Source of the DNA: Bacteroidota bacterium | GTDB lineage: Bacteria > Bacteroidota > Ignavibacteria > Kapaibacteriales > NICIL-2 | Length of the DNA: 39,386 bases | Direction of reading: 5' to 3' | NCBI GenBank assembly: GCA_019695345.1 | Contig: JAIBAE010000037.1 | Location: 1 to 39,386 of the forward strand | In this document: positions 1-8,762 of the stretch, one piece after another | Position numbering within the stretch: the stretch's first letter is position 1 | How the letters are laid out: every line of letters starts with the position of its first letter | Notes under the pieces: generated by a model | The model's input: only the letters and a program-made list of their open reading frames with translations | The model's database searches: none | Told to the model about the DNA's origin: nothing | Position numbers and translations under genes: made by a program

Positions 1-21
1 GTTTAATACTATAGGTTTCAT
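1..21 (-). CDS. Start of next ACIII operon gene, probably actF (partial)
   Basis: An ATG at 19-21 on the minus strand opens a frame that runs off the window after seven codons (MKPIVLN). It lies one base beyond the actE stop codon (23-25), so it is almost certainly translated from the same mRNA. In alternative complex III operons the gene after actE is normally actF, a membrane subunit related to ActC. The identity rests on gene order alone, because seven residues say nothing about the protein family. Confidence 0.45.
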
Positions 22-22
22 A

Positions 23-688
23 TTATTTTCCTCCTCCGTTTGCAGGTTGTGTTGTATCTACAGCCGGTGTTGCTTGTGCAGGCATTGATACGCCTTCTTT
101 AGCAGCGGCTTTCGATTGTAATTCACGTACATAATGAACAATTGCCCAACGGTCAGCTTCGTTAATTCTGTCACCATATGCAGGCATAATGTTTTGACCT
201 ACACTTATAATGTGAAACAATTTACCATCTGTATATCCGCGTGCAACATCACGTGTTAAATTCATTGTCTCTTGTGCACCGAAACCCTTTTTCTGTACCA
301 AACCATCGCCACCTGCGGTATAGTTATGACAAGGTGAGCAAAAGGTATTGAATCTGTTCTGCCCTCTGGCAAGTACAAACTCAGAATTTTTAACAGGGTT
401 ACCGGATGCAAATTGCGCTTCGGCTTTATCAACATCTCCCATCGAGAACGGATAAACATGCCCATCGCGTGGAACAGTGTTTTCGATAGGGTCACGGTTT
501 GATTTCCTATCTGCAAATAAAGTAGAACCCGTTTGTGGTTTTACGCGAAACTGGTTATCCATATCAGCAATTACTTGCAATGGAGCGTCTTCGCTAAACC
601 ACATAATGTTCCCTGTTAATAGTAACGCTACAAAGACCGCTGTTGCAAGTCCTAACGTACCCCAAAGAATTGGAAACTTAACTTTCAT
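23..688 (-). CDS. actE: Alternative complex III monohaem cytochrome c subunit ActE
   Basis: This 221-residue protein is the monohaem cytochrome c subunit of alternative complex III, the quinol:cytochrome c/oxidase oxidoreductase that replaces the bc1 complex in many bacteria. Residues 5-27 form an N-terminal membrane anchor. The haem c site is CSPCH at residues 117-121, and Met168 in the segment GQNIMPAYGDR is the likely distal ligand. The C-terminus is a low-complexity Ala/Pro/Gly tail. ActE of Rhodothermus is a lipoprotein, but no lipobox cysteine is visible here, so anchoring by an uncleaved helix is more likely. It follows actD by 50 bases and is followed by the start of another gene one base after its stop. 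Assignment is strong from the haem motif together with the act gene order. Confidence 0.9.
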   Translation of the reverse strand: MKVKFPILWGTLGLATAVFVALLLTGNIMWFSEDAPLQVIADMDNQFRVKPQTGSTLFADRKSNRDPIENTVPRDGHVYPFSMGDVDKAEAQFASGNPVKNSEFVLARGQNRFNTFCSPCHNYTAGGDGLVQKKGFGAQETMNLTRDVARGYTDGKLFHIISVGQNIMPAYGDRINEADRWAIVHYVRELQSKAAAKEGVSMPAQATPAVDTTQPANGGGK

Positions 689-738
689 GGTATTGATGTT
701 TCTGTTATACTTATTTATCTAATTAAGAATATGCTGTC

Positions 739-1281
739 TTAGTTATGCTCTTCACCTTCGTGAACAACACGAACATCCGTAGCGCCTGCCGACTGCAATA
801 ATGCAATCACATTTTCCTGATGATAACGGCTATCGTTGGCATATATACCAATTACAAATTCATCATCCATTGCTTTGGCAAAACCTTTATCACTTTGGAA
901 TGGATTCCACCATGTTGGCAATTTGCACAAGTGAAACAATCCAACTACAGTACTAATTGCACAAACCAAAACGGTTAACTCAAAATCAATCGGAATTGAA
1001 AATTGTAAAGCAAATAATGGTTTGCCACCAATATTTAATTTATAGTCAACGGCACCGGTCCAGGATTGTAAGCCGATAGCAGTCATTAACCCAATACATC
1101 CGCCAACAAACGATATGTATGGTAAAATGGTTCGTTTAACTCCCATAGCTTTATCTAAGCCGTGAACAGGATACGGAGTAAAGCAATCCCAACTGGTATA
1201 CCCTGCCTCGTTTACTTTAGAAGCTGCGGAAACGATTGCATTTACATCGGTAAAATTTCCTAAAACACCTACTGCTTTCAT
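739..1281 (-). CDS. actD: Alternative complex III membrane subunit ActD (DUF3341)
   Basis: The 180-residue product matches the DUF3341/ActD family: a soluble N-terminal part carrying WDCFTPYPVHGLDKAMG, two transmembrane helices at about residues 54-75 and 95-117, and a cytoplasmic C-terminal domain of about 60 residues. The YPVHGLD segment is the family hallmark. ActD is a cofactor-free subunit packed against the NrfD-like ActC in known ACIII structures. The gene lies 37 bases downstream of actC and 50 upstream of actE, in the canonical order. It has the usual length for the family. Confidence 0.92.
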   Translation of the reverse strand: MKAVGVLGNFTDVNAIVSAASKVNEAGYTSWDCFTPYPVHGLDKAMGVKRTILPYISFVGGCIGLMTAIGLQSWTGAVDYKLNIGGKPLFALQFSIPIDFELTVLVCAISTVVGLFHLCKLPTWWNPFQSDKGFAKAMDDEFVIGIYANDSRYHQENVIALLQSAGATDVRVVHEGEEHN

Positions 1282-1318
1282 TGATTCTCCTGATAGCTGT
1301 ATTATTTATATTCAATAA

Positions 1319-2707
1319 TTAATGTTCTTCGTGTTCATCGTGATGATGATGTGGTTGCGCATTAGGCATTACACCTTTTACTTCCGCAATTGCAATCACG
1401 GGAATAAATTTCGCAAACAACAAGAACAAGGTTAAGAAGATTCCAAAAGTGCCGGCAAAAATCGAAACCTCCACCCATGTCGGTGAGTAATATCCCCAAC
1501 TTGATGGTAAGAAGTCATGGTGAAGTGAGGTTGAGATAATAGTAAAACGCTCAAACCACATTCCGATGTTTACAAAGATTGAGATTACAAACATGACAGG
1601 AATGCTTCTACGCAATTTTGCAAACCAGAACACTTGTGGTGAAATAACATTACACAACACCATTGTCCAGTAAGCCCAAGCGTAATCACCGGTAGCACGG
1701 TTTAAGAAAACAAAGCCTTCGTATTTATTACCTGAGTATTGCGCTATAAACATTTCCATAGCATACGCATATCCCACCATCATACCTGTAGCAAGGATAA
1801 TCTTATTCATATTATCCAAGTGCTTTAAGGTAATGTACTCTTTTAAGTCTAGAATTTCACGGGCAATCACTAACAGTGTTACCACCATCGCAAAACCGGA
1901 GAAAATAGCACCGGCAACGAAGTATGGTGGGAAGATTGTTGTGTGCCAACCTGGAAGTATACCAACGGTAAAGTCAAAACTCACCACCGAGTGTACTGAA
2001 AGTACCAGCGGTGTACTTAATCCGGCTAAAATCATATAAGCCATCTCGTAGTGATGCCACTTACGCATCGAGCCATCCCAACCTAACGAGAATATTGTAT
2101 ACACCTTTTTAGCAATATTCGATTTTACATATTCACGCATAGTAGCTAAATCAGGCACCATACCAATAAACCAGAACATCAACGATACCAATAAATAGGT
2201 GTTTACCGCAAACACGTCCCATTCAAGTGGCGAACGGAAGTTAGTCCACATATTCATCTGGTTACCCGGTGTAGGAATCAACCATGTAAACAACCATTGG
2301 CGTCCGGTGTGAGAAAGTACCATAGTAGTAGCATTCAATACCGCAAAGATTGTCATAGCTTCAGCCGAGCGGTTTATGGCAGTACGCCACTTCTGACGGA
2401 ATAAGAAAAGAATAGCGGAGATTAGTGTACCGGCGTGACCAATACCAACCCAAAATACGAAGTTGGTAATATCCCAACCCCAGCCAATCGGATTGTTCAA
2501 GCCCCAAACCCCGATACCGTTAAACACGGTGTATAAAATACACCCAATACCCCAAGCCATTAACGTTGCCGAAAAACCCAATGCAGTTAAAAACTTCATA
2601 TTAGGTTTCGATTCGGCAATCCCTGCAATCTTTGCTGTAATATCATGCAGCGTCGGATTGCCTAAAATTAGCGGCTCACGTTCGTGACGAATTGCTGTTG
2701 TTTGCAT
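1319..2707 (-). CDS. actC: Alternative complex III NrfD-like quinol-binding subunit ActC
   Basis: This 462-residue polytopic protein belongs to the NrfD/PsrC superfamily and has about ten predicted membrane helices. ActC holds the quinol site of alternative complex III and passes electrons to the ActB iron-sulfur clusters at the periplasmic face. Recognisable stretches include [33 protein letters not shown] and [18 protein letters not shown]. The C-terminus is rich in histidine ([10 protein letters not shown]), which may bind metal but could simply be a soluble tail. It is separated from actB by 131 bases, the widest gap in the operon, and that gap holds a half-copy of the intergenic repeat family described below. 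There is no sign of truncation. Confidence 0.95.
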   Translation of the reverse strand: MQTTAIRHEREPLILGNPTLHDITAKIAGIAESKPNMKFLTALGFSATLMAWGIGCILYTVFNGIGVWGLNNPIGWGWDITNFVFWVGIGHAGTLISAILFLFRQKWRTAINRSAEAMTIFAVLNATTMVLSHTGRQWLFTWLIPTPGNQMNMWTNFRSPLEWDVFAVNTYLLVSLMFWFIGMVPDLATMREYVKSNIAKKVYTIFSLGWDGSMRKWHHYEMAYMILAGLSTPLVLSVHSVVSFDFTVGILPGWHTTIFPPYFVAGAIFSGFAMVVTLLVIAREILDLKEYITLKHLDNMNKIILATGMMVGYAYAMEMFIAQYSGNKYEGFVFLNRATGDYAWAYWTMVLCNVISPQVFWFAKLRRSIPVMFVISIFVNIGMWFERFTIISTSLHHDFLPSSWGYYSPTWVEVSIFAGTFGIFLTLFLLFAKFIPVIAIAEVKGVMPNAQPHHHHDEHEEH

Positions 2708-2746
2708 ACTCTAACGAATAAATGTTATACGTTTAATTTTTCTTTG

Positions 2747-2812
2747 TTGTTATCACAGCGGCACCGGAAAATTATCTTCCAATTACCAATGCCTTGCCGG
2801 ACAAAATCCTCA
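2747..2812 (+). repeat. Half-copy of intergenic inverted-repeat element, in actB-actC gap
   Basis: The stretch begins with TTGTTATCACA followed by GCGGCACCGG (2747-2767), a diverged form of the box TTGCTATCGCA-NN-ACGGCACC found at seven other intergenic sites in the window. The second box, GCCGGACAAAATCCTC, starts at 2796, 49 bases after box 1. This spacing is the same as in the copies at 7074 and 21230. No mirrored right half is seen, so this is a half-copy. It sits inside an operon, so it is probably transcribed as part of the actA-F mRNA. Confidence 0.6.
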
Positions 2813-2838
2813 TGCTTCAAACTCGCCAACATCATAGA

Positions 2839-5800
2839 TTATCCGTGATGTTCAGCTTTGTGTTCATTTTCAATATTTCTAACTTTAGCTAAATATCCTA
2901 CCGATGGGCGTACATTCAATTCTTCTAAAACTAAGAAAGAACGTTGGCTGTTCATCATCTTCGATACTTTGCTTTCCGGGTCATTTGTATTACCAAAATA
3001 AATAGCATCAGCCGGACATGCCTGCTGGCATGCGGTGACTAGGTCACCATCAGGAACTCGTGCATGACCGTTGTCTTTAGCATGATATTTAGCTTCATTA
3101 ATACGTTGCACGCAGAATGTACATTTCTCCATAACCCCGCGCATACGCACTGTAACTTCAGGATTAAACACGTATTGCAATGGCGATGGATTAGCATTAC
3201 CCATTTTGTCACGATACATATTCTCACGATAATCAAGGAAGTTAAAACGACGTACTTTGTACGGACAGTTATTTAAACAATAACGAGTTCCAACACAACG
3301 GTTGTATGTCATCTCATTCAAACCTTCTGGCGAGTGAGTTGTAGCAGCAACCGGGCACACATTCTCACAAGGAGCGTTTTCGCAATGCTGGCATATCATT
3401 GCCTCAACAACAGTTTGTGGATTCTCAGGTTCACCTTTGTAGTAACGGTCTAATCTAATCCAGTGCATCTCACGTCCGCGAATTACCTGCTCCTTACCAA
3501 CAGTAGAAATATTATTCTCCGATTGGCAAGCAATTACACAAGCATTACAACCCGTACATGAAGAAGTATCTATCACCATTCCCCATTTATGCCCTTTATA
3601 CTTATACCCTTGGTTCAAGTCTAACGGTATAATGTGTTTTTTACCTTCAGCTTCTTTACCAGCAAACTCTTCTTGTTTCTTAATGACATTTCCTTTTTGT
3701 ACATCAGCGAAGGTCATGTCACGAACTATATCACGATATTTGCTTTCATCAGCATTTGGATCCCATTCGGTCCCTTTTGCATGTTGGTAGTGGAAATATC
3801 CTTGTGTACGAGCTACTACATTTTTATTTCCGGTGTCAGTTATTTCTGCACCAAAATATCCAACGGATTGAGCAGTTTTACTCAGCTTATATGCATTCGA
3901 ACCGTACTCTTTACCAATGTTTCCTGTATAACGACCCCAACCTAATGTTGTAGCTATTAAGCCATCTTCCATTCCTGGTTGAATCATTACGGGCAAATCA
4001 ATTGAGGCAGCACCAACTTTAACGTTAATAACCCGGTTATCTACAACATTCAATCCTTCAGCAGTCTTTTTACTCATCAATGCAACGTTTTCCCAAACAT
4101 GTTTTGTTATAGGATCAGGGCATTCAAGCATCCATGGATTGTTTGTGTAAGCACCATCATACACTCCATAACTTGGAGTAATACAAACAACATACTTACT
4201 ATTAATTGCATCTGCTTTTTTCAATCCGTTAATTGCTCCGGTGTTTGCGCTACCTACAGAAGTAGTTGAAATTGAGGTAACAAAGCCCTCTCGTAATGCT
4301 TTTTCCCAACCTTTATCATCACCTACAACTTGCATCCAACGAGTTTTAACGTACGTAAAGAAATTAGGTACTTCGGCAAACATTGCTGGGTTAACAGCTT
4401 TAGCCAAGGTAAGTACAAAATCACCTGTTGATAAAGAGCCTTCGTTCAACGGTAAAATAAGCGGCTGTTGAATGGATAATGTTCCATCAAAACTGATAGC
4501 ATCACTCCAAGACTCAAATTGATGCGCGGCCGGTATTGCGATACTGCAAATATTAGCAGTTTCATCATCATATAGAGAATAAGCAAAACGATTTTTTACT
4601 GAAGATAAAAGATTCTTCAAATCAGAATCTGCATTATACTCAGCGTTTGTATCACAGAATAACACAACATCCACTTTACCGGAACGCAAATCATTACGTA
4701 ATGTATCTATACCGTTACCCTTTGCGTTACTCATTGGTAAAACATTCTTAAATACTTTACCTTCGCCAATAGAACCAAGCATAGAGTTTATTGCCATACC
4801 AACACCATTAGCAAACGGCGAAAGATGTGGACCTACTAAAACACATGATTTGTCGCCTGCGGCTACTAAATCATGAGCACATTTTTGAATGTGTGCGTTA
4901 TACTTACCTGCACCACCACTCATTGTAGCCATACCTTTGGCAGAAGCAATTGCATTGTATAATGCTACTACAAACCCATCATAATCATTTGGGGATACTT
5001 TTACTCTGATATCTGCATTGGAGCCTGTTAACGAATATGTTGATTCAGCAACATATACTTTACTCATTACTGGATTGTCTTTAGATGGGCGGCGCTTGGA
5101 AGCAAATTTAGCAGTGTGATATACTGAATTCTTATCAGTACCTAAAAAGTCATTATCAATCGAAACAATAACATCGGCAGCCGATACATCAGGAACAAAC
5201 TCTCCGTCAATGCCAAACAATGCGCTGTTAGCTATGCTGGCACCATCTGCAACTATGGATGGTACAGTTACAAACTTTACAGAAGGATTGTTTGTTTCAA
5301 CTTCCTTTATCAAAGCGTCTAACGATGGTGAGCAATGTTCAGCCATTAATACACGGGTTTCTTTACCGGAATCTTTGGCTTCGTTAATTGCCTTTGCAAT
5401 CATAGTAATTGCATTGCTTGGAGTAGAAAATCCGCCGGACTTTTTATCACTTGAATTTCTACCAACAACTGTTTGTCTGATACGGTCTGGGTCGTACAGA
5501 TTCATTAACTCTGCTTGTGTATATGCGCCGGATTTACCTCTAACTACCGGATGCATATCGTTACCCTCAACTTTAACCGGGCGTCCTTCACGAACTTTCA
5601 TCAAGATTGGCTGTGCTGCATTTTTGTGCATGAACACAGTTGTATAATAGTTCGGCAATCCCGGTGTGATATACTCAACACCTTTTACTGCAGGAACAAG
5701 TCTGTGGTCAGGTCTGCGGCAAGCTGCTGCTGTTACTGCCATCGAAGCCGATAAAATTGCCATAAATGAACGGCGACTTATCGGACTCTCGAACGTTGGA

Positions 5801-5910
5801 ACAGCATCATACCCTGGTGCAAATTCTTCCTGAACACCTTCAGGACTACCTGACAAATCATTAAGATTTTTCCAGTATGTCTGTGTTTGAGATGACTCGT
5901 ATTTCGACAT
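2839..5910 (-). CDS. actB: Alternative complex III molybdopterin-oxidoreductase-like / iron-sulfur subunit ActB
   Basis: This 1023-residue protein is a fusion of a molybdopterin-oxidoreductase-like domain (about residues 80-720) and a PsrB-type iron-sulfur domain (about 770-1000). The N-terminus has a twin-arginine motif (SRRSFM, Arg46-Arg47) followed by a lipobox-like Cys64, so it is likely exported folded through Tat and possibly lipidated. The ferredoxin domain has cysteine groups CTGCNACVIAC, CQHCENAPCENVC, CVGTRYCLNNC and a last group CTFC...CQQAC. In the third group a non-cysteine replaces the usual second cysteine, which fits the single [3Fe-4S] cluster known for ActB beside three [4Fe-4S] clusters. 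In characterised ActB the Mo-type domain carries no molybdenum cofactor. The gene follows actA by 70 bases. Confidence 0.96.
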   Translation of the reverse strand: MSKYESSQTQTYWKNLNDLSGSPEGVQEEFAPGYDAVPTFESPISRRSFMAILSASMAVTAAACRRPDHRLVPAVKGVEYITPGLPNYYTTVFMHKNAAQPILMKVREGRPVKVEGNDMHPVVRGKSGAYTQAELMNLYDPDRIRQTVVGRNSSDKKSGGFSTPSNAITMIAKAINEAKDSGKETRVLMAEHCSPSLDALIKEVETNNPSVKFVTVPSIVADGASIANSALFGIDGEFVPDVSAADVIVSIDNDFLGTDKNSVYHTAKFASKRRPSKDNPVMSKVYVAESTYSLTGSNADIRVKVSPNDYDGFVVALYNAIASAKGMATMSGGAGKYNAHIQKCAHDLVAAGDKSCVLVGPHLSPFANGVGMAINSMLGSIGEGKVFKNVLPMSNAKGNGIDTLRNDLRSGKVDVVLFCDTNAEYNADSDLKNLLSSVKNRFAYSLYDDETANICSIAIPAAHQFESWSDAISFDGTLSIQQPLILPLNEGSLSTGDFVLTLAKAVNPAMFAEVPNFFTYVKTRWMQVVGDDKGWEKALREGFVTSISTTSVGSANTGAINGLKKADAINSKYVVCITPSYGVYDGAYTNNPWMLECPDPITKHVWENVALMSKKTAEGLNVVDNRVINVKVGAASIDLPVMIQPGMEDGLIATTLGWGRYTGNIGKEYGSNAYKLSKTAQSVGYFGAEITDTGNKNVVARTQGYFHYQHAKGTEWDPNADESKYRDIVRDMTFADVQKGNVIKKQEEFAGKEAEGKKHIIPLDLNQGYKYKGHKWGMVIDTSSCTGCNACVIACQSENNISTVGKEQVIRGREMHWIRLDRYYKGEPENPQTVVEAMICQHCENAPCENVCPVAATTHSPEGLNEMTYNRCVGTRYCLNNCPYKVRRFNFLDYRENMYRDKMGNANPSPLQYVFNPEVTVRMRGVMEKCTFCVQRINEAKYHAKDNGHARVPDGDLVTACQQACPADAIYFGNTNDPESKVSKMMNSQRSFLVLEELNVRPSVGYLAKVRNIENEHKAEHHG

Positions 5911-5980
5911 GATACTTCTGTTGATATTGTTAACAAATTTTCTATATCATAATGCTTGCAACGTATGCAAACAACCTACG

Positions 5981-6745
5981 TTAATGGTGGCATGCAGAAC
6001 AATTCTCTGGTCCGTATCCCGGAACCTTAGGATGTGCAATACCGTCTACTTCTTTTTTAGGAATATCAGTTTCAAACTGACCAAACTGTGGCTCAGTAAT
6101 TGGTCGTACTCTACCATCAACCCCTTTAACCAAATCTGGATTATGCGATTTAAACATTGCCGCAACATCATTCTGGTTTGGCATGTTTACACGAGCTCCG
6201 GTAAAGATACCCGATATCTCGCGTGCTGGTATAATTAATTTCTCCGGATTACGATGGCAGTCTAAACACCAACCCATTGATAAAGGTTTGTTTTGCGCAA
6301 TCACACCTTGCTCTTCAACTTTACCGTGGCACGATTCACAGTCAATCTGATTGCGGATATGGCGGCTGTGGTTAAAGTACACATAGTCCGGTAATTTGTG
6401 AACACGTTTCCACTCAATTGGAGTACCGTTTTCCCAACTATCACGAACTGGTTTTAACTTCGGGCTTTCGGGTAAAATCACAAGATGGCATCCCATACAT
6501 GTGCTGGTTGCCGGAACTGGTGAGTGTTCTGATTTCTCCACACCGGAGTGACAGTATTGGCAATGCATTCCCAGCTGCCCTGCATGGAGTTTATGCGAAA
6601 ACGGTACCGGTTGTTGTGGACGGTACCCGGTATCTGTAACTCTGTTTTGTAAACCAAAGAAAGCAATCGTTACCAAAACAAACAAACCAAGAGCACCACC
6701 AATGATACCCTTTTTAATAGTCATGTCTGCGGATCTTGAAAACAT
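5981..6745 (-). CDS. actA: Alternative complex III pentahaem cytochrome c subunit ActA
   Basis: The 254-residue protein has one N-terminal membrane helix (about residues 12-31) and five haem c attachment motifs: CQYCH (62-66), CMGCH (83-87), CESCH (136-140), CLDCH (160-164) and CSACH (249-253, at the extreme C-terminus). Five CxxCH motifs in this arrangement identify the pentahaem subunit of alternative complex III. Further histidines such as those in FSHKLHAG and YFNHSRH are likely distal ligands. The start at 6745 (MFSRSADM) is preceded by a weak AAGGG. A second ATG at 6724 would shorten the protein by seven residues and cannot be excluded. It is the first structural subunit gene of the operon, 36 bases after a small membrane-protein gene. 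Confidence 0.96.
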   Translation of the reverse strand: MFSRSADMTIKKGIIGGALGLFVLVTIAFFGLQNRVTDTGYRPQQPVPFSHKLHAGQLGMHCQYCHSGVEKSEHSPVPATSTCMGCHLVILPESPKLKPVRDSWENGTPIEWKRVHKLPDYVYFNHSRHIRNQIDCESCHGKVEEQGVIAQNKPLSMGWCLDCHRNPEKLIIPAREISGIFTGARVNMPNQNDVAAMFKSHNPDLVKGVDGRVRPITEPQFGQFETDIPKKEVDGIAHPKVPGYGPENCSACHH

Positions 6746-6781
6746 ATTTCAACCCTTTTGATACGGAAATTATTTATCAAT

Positions 6782-7030
6782 TTAATTGTGTGCCTGTTTT
6801 AACGCCGAATGCTTCTGAAATTGCCATCGCATAAAGAAGTAACCAAACAATAATAGTCCGGTAAACATTGCTAAAAAGAACACAACACTCCAAGAATAAC
6901 TTTCACCAATTCCTGCATCGCCCGAACCTGCATCGTAAGCATCCTTACAATTTGGGCAAGACATCAGTGTTGAATATGCCTGCAAGAGCAATACAACAAC
7001 GGATGCAAAAAATAGTTGAACGTTTTTCAT
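6782..7030 (-). CDS. Small CPNCK-motif membrane protein at head of ACIII operon
   Basis: I do not recognise a named family. The 82-residue product has a hydrophobic N-terminal helix (residues 6-22) ending just before SCPNCKDAYDAG, so a CxxC pair (Cys25, Cys28) sits on the outer face at the end of the helix or at a new N-terminus after cleavage. A second helix follows at about residues 47-67, and the C-terminus is short and basic. It lies 36 bases upstream of actA in the same orientation, which makes it the probable first gene of the ACIII operon. A membrane-tethered CxxC near a multihaem cytochrome operon suggests a metal, thiol or haem-delivery accessory role, but that is inference only. Confidence 0.75.
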   Translation of the reverse strand: MKNVQLFFASVVVLLLQAYSTLMSCPNCKDAYDAGSGDAGIGESYSWSVVFFLAMFTGLLLFGYFFMRWQFQKHSALKQAHN

Positions 7031-7042
7031 TTAACAAAATAC

Positions 7043-7061
7043 ATCAGTTTACAAAGCTGAT
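7043..7061. promoter_or_regulatory. Palindrome ATCAG-N9-CTGAT upstream of ACIII operon
   Basis: Perfect 5-base arms (7043-7047 and 7057-7061) flank a 9-base centre, 13 bases upstream of the ATG of the first ACIII operon gene. A similar palindrome with the same arms and an 11-base centre occurs upstream of the oxidase operon at 13795-13815. It could be an operator or a small leader hairpin; the arms are short enough that chance is possible. Confidence 0.25.
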
Positions 7062-7073
7062 ACTAATTATCTG

Positions 7074-7246
7074 TTGCTATCGCAGTCGGCTCCGAACCAT
7101 GTACAATAAAGAACCTAACTGTGCCGATAGAAACATTCATTTTTCAAATCACCTTCACGGTGAAGGATTTTTTATTAAGCGAGTATTTTCTCCCGCCGAA
7201 TAACGGATTTATTGTTGATGCCATTTGGTGCGGTCTGCGGTAGCAA
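7074..7246. repeat. Intergenic inverted-repeat element, full copy (173 bp)
   Basis: The left end is TTGCTATCGCA at 7074-7084 followed by GTCGGCTCCGAAC. The right end is the inverse, TTTGGTGCGGTCTGCGG then TAGCAA (7224-7246). The second box, GCCGAT, begins 49 bases from the left end. A CCTTCA/TGAAGG hairpin followed by a T-run lies in the middle (7152-7173). The right end stops one base before the stop codon of the DUF420 gene (7248), so the element fills the 217-base space between the oxidase and ACIII operons. Confidence 0.75.
7152..7173 (+). terminator. Possible hairpin terminator inside repeat element
   Basis: CCTTCA at 7152-7157 pairs with TGAAGG at 7161-7166 across a CGG loop, followed by ATTTTTTATT on the plus strand. 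The T-run is on the plus side although flanking genes are minus-strand, so it would act on antisense transcription, or on minus-strand transcripts only as a hairpin without a U-tract. Confidence 0.35.
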
Positions 7247-7247
7247 A

Positions 7248-7808
7248 CTAAGAAGCAAACCAAACGTACAACATACAATACACTAACACCCCTGTAACCG
7301 TTACATATAACCACAAAGGAAAAGTAATCCTTGCAATTTTTTTATGTTTTTCAAATTCTCCGCGCCAAGAACGTAGTATGGTAAAAAGTGCTAACGGAAC
7401 AATAATAGCAGCAAGCACAATATGTGTGATGAGTATCAGGAAATACACCCATCGGATTATCCCCTCGCCTGTAAACACAGTTGGCTCTGTTTTTTGGCTA
7501 TGATAAAACACATACGATAAAAGAAATATACATGAAAGTATAAATGCCGAAATCATAAGTGTTTTATGCAACGCAATCTTTTTGTTTCGTATGGCAATGA
7601 ATCCTACTGTTAACAATACTGCGCAAGTACCATTGATAAACGCATGTAATTTGGGAGCATACTCTACATTATACTTCCCCATACTTAGTGCACTTGGAAA
7701 CATCATTAAAAATGCAACCAATAATATCACGACAATGGTTAGAGAGTATACAATTAATGATATACCTTTTTCATCTATGCGTTGTATGTACGAATCTGAT
7801 GTTTTCAA
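7248..7808 (-). CDS. DUF420 membrane protein (cytochrome oxidase-associated)
   Basis: The 186-residue protein has five or six hydrophobic helices and matches the DUF420 (YozB-like) family. Features include KLHAFINGTCAVLL near residues 53-66, an HKTLMISAF segment in the middle and THIVLAAIIVPLALFTILR towards the C-terminus. Conserved histidines within helices are typical, and DUF420 genes are usually found beside SCO and haem-copper oxidase genes, but the biochemical role is not established. Its start is four bases after the SCO gene stop, making it the last gene of the oxidase operon. A repeat element begins one base after its stop codon. Confidence 0.85.
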   Translation of the reverse strand: MKTSDSYIQRIDEKGISLIVYSLTIVVILLVAFLMMFPSALSMGKYNVEYAPKLHAFINGTCAVLLTVGFIAIRNKKIALHKTLMISAFILSCIFLLSYVFYHSQKTEPTVFTGEGIIRWVYFLILITHIVLAAIIVPLALFTILRSWRGEFEKHKKIARITFPLWLYVTVTGVLVYCMLYVWFAS

Positions 7809-7812
7809 TGAA

Positions 7813-8412
7813 CTACTTCTCTTGTAAAAGTGAAGAAATACTATTACGAAGTTCTTGTACTTTTACAGAGTCCATACTATCATAATATCCTCGAATCATC
7901 CCCTTTTTATCCACAAGTATAAACCTTGGTGAATGTGCAGATGGTTCTACCGGGTCGCTAACTAAGAACCCTTTTACCGCTAATCCTCTAACACTATCTA
8001 ATGGCATCCGAACAAAGAACCAAGAGTAAGGATTTGCATTGTATTCTTTTGCATAATCAGCCAGCACTTCCTTAGTGTCTGTTTCAGGATCAACAGAAAT
8101 TGACACAAATTTGACATTGCTCTTCGAATATTCCTGTTGTAAAGTTGATTGCCTACCATTCATCACAGGACAAACACCTGAGCATGAAGTAAACATAAAT
8201 GATGCAACCCACACATTACCTTTCAAAGAACTACTGTTAAATGTAGTACCATCAGAGTTTTCTGCCGTGAATATTGGAGCAGACTTCACTTCGGGTAATT
8301 CACTCTTATATTCTAAGTTTTGCTTTGGTTCATTACAACTGTGTATTGTAGTACTTATGAGTAATACAATCAAACAAAATGCAAAACTACCTATACTTTT
8401 CCATGCAATCAT
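7813..8412 (-). CDS. SCO1/SenC family copper chaperone lipoprotein
   Basis: This 199-residue thioredoxin-fold protein belongs to the SCO family, which delivers copper to the CuA site of cytochrome oxidase subunit II. The copper-binding motif CSGVCP is visible (TSCSGVCPVMNG, about residues 78-89), and the third ligand is the histidine in SAHSPRFILVD near residue 160. The N-terminus has a hydrophobic segment ending IHSCNEP, a plausible lipobox-type cleavage site, so it is probably an outer-face lipoprotein. The gene starts seven bases after the cox IV stop and four bases before DUF420, so it is transcribed with the oxidase it matures. Confidence 0.92.
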   Translation of the reverse strand: MIAWKSIGSFAFCLIVLLISTTIHSCNEPKQNLEYKSELPEVKSAPIFTAENSDGTTFNSSSLKGNVWVASFMFTSCSGVCPVMNGRQSTLQQEYSKSNVKFVSISVDPETDTKEVLADYAKEYNANPYSWFFVRMPLDSVRGLAVKGFLVSDPVEPSAHSPRFILVDKKGMIRGYYDSMDSVKVQELRNSISSLLQEK

Positions 8413-8419
8413 GAACTTC

Positions 8420-8743
8420 TTATGGATGATTAAATGTTTCTAAAACATTTAATGCAAACACCATTACTATAAATAAGAAAATAGGAACATACACAAATGC
8501 ACGGAGATATTTATTATCAAATTTTAGGTGCATGAATATATACATTACCAGAACAACTTTTATAGTTGCGATGATTAAGCCAACAGTCATGTTTACATAC
8601 GTACCACCTGTATGTCCAAACATTGTGGCAAAAAAAGTATCTATTTGTGAGGCAAGAATTGTTAACGCTGTAAAACCCATTAACAAATAGAACACCTTCA
8701 TATATGATTTTTTGATAGCTGCTTCGTCGTGTGAACCTGCCAT
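8420..8743 (-). CDS. ctaF: Cytochrome c oxidase subunit IV
   Basis: This 107-residue protein has three transmembrane helices and the prokaryotic COX4 signature, including IKVVLVMYIFMHLKFDNKYLR. Subunit IV is a non-catalytic membrane subunit that stabilises the aa3-type oxidase. It starts 19 bases after the cox III stop and is followed by the SCO gene after seven bases. Length and position are typical of oxidase operons that pair with alternative complex III. Confidence 0.9.
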   Translation of the reverse strand: MAGSHDEAAIKKSYMKVFYLLMGFTALTILASQIDTFFATMFGHTGGTYVNMTVGLIIATIKVVLVMYIFMHLKFDNKYLRAFVYVPIFLFIVMVFALNVLETFNHP

Positions 8744-8762
8744 TTCTTTCTCCTTAAATTAA

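Noticed and set aside
5210-5647. 145-codon open frame on the plus strand within actB
   Set aside because: It lies wholly antisense to the well-supported actB gene, has no recognisable domain and no start signal.
2839-5910. Possible molybdenum enzyme activity of ActB
   Set aside because: Family knowledge of ACIII shows that this domain carries no molybdopterin; the context is clearly ACIII, so I do not call it a molybdoenzyme.
7074-7246. Repeat element as an insertion sequence
   Set aside because: At about 175 bp it has no transposase frame. It could be a non-autonomous MITE, but no transposase with matching ends exists in the window.
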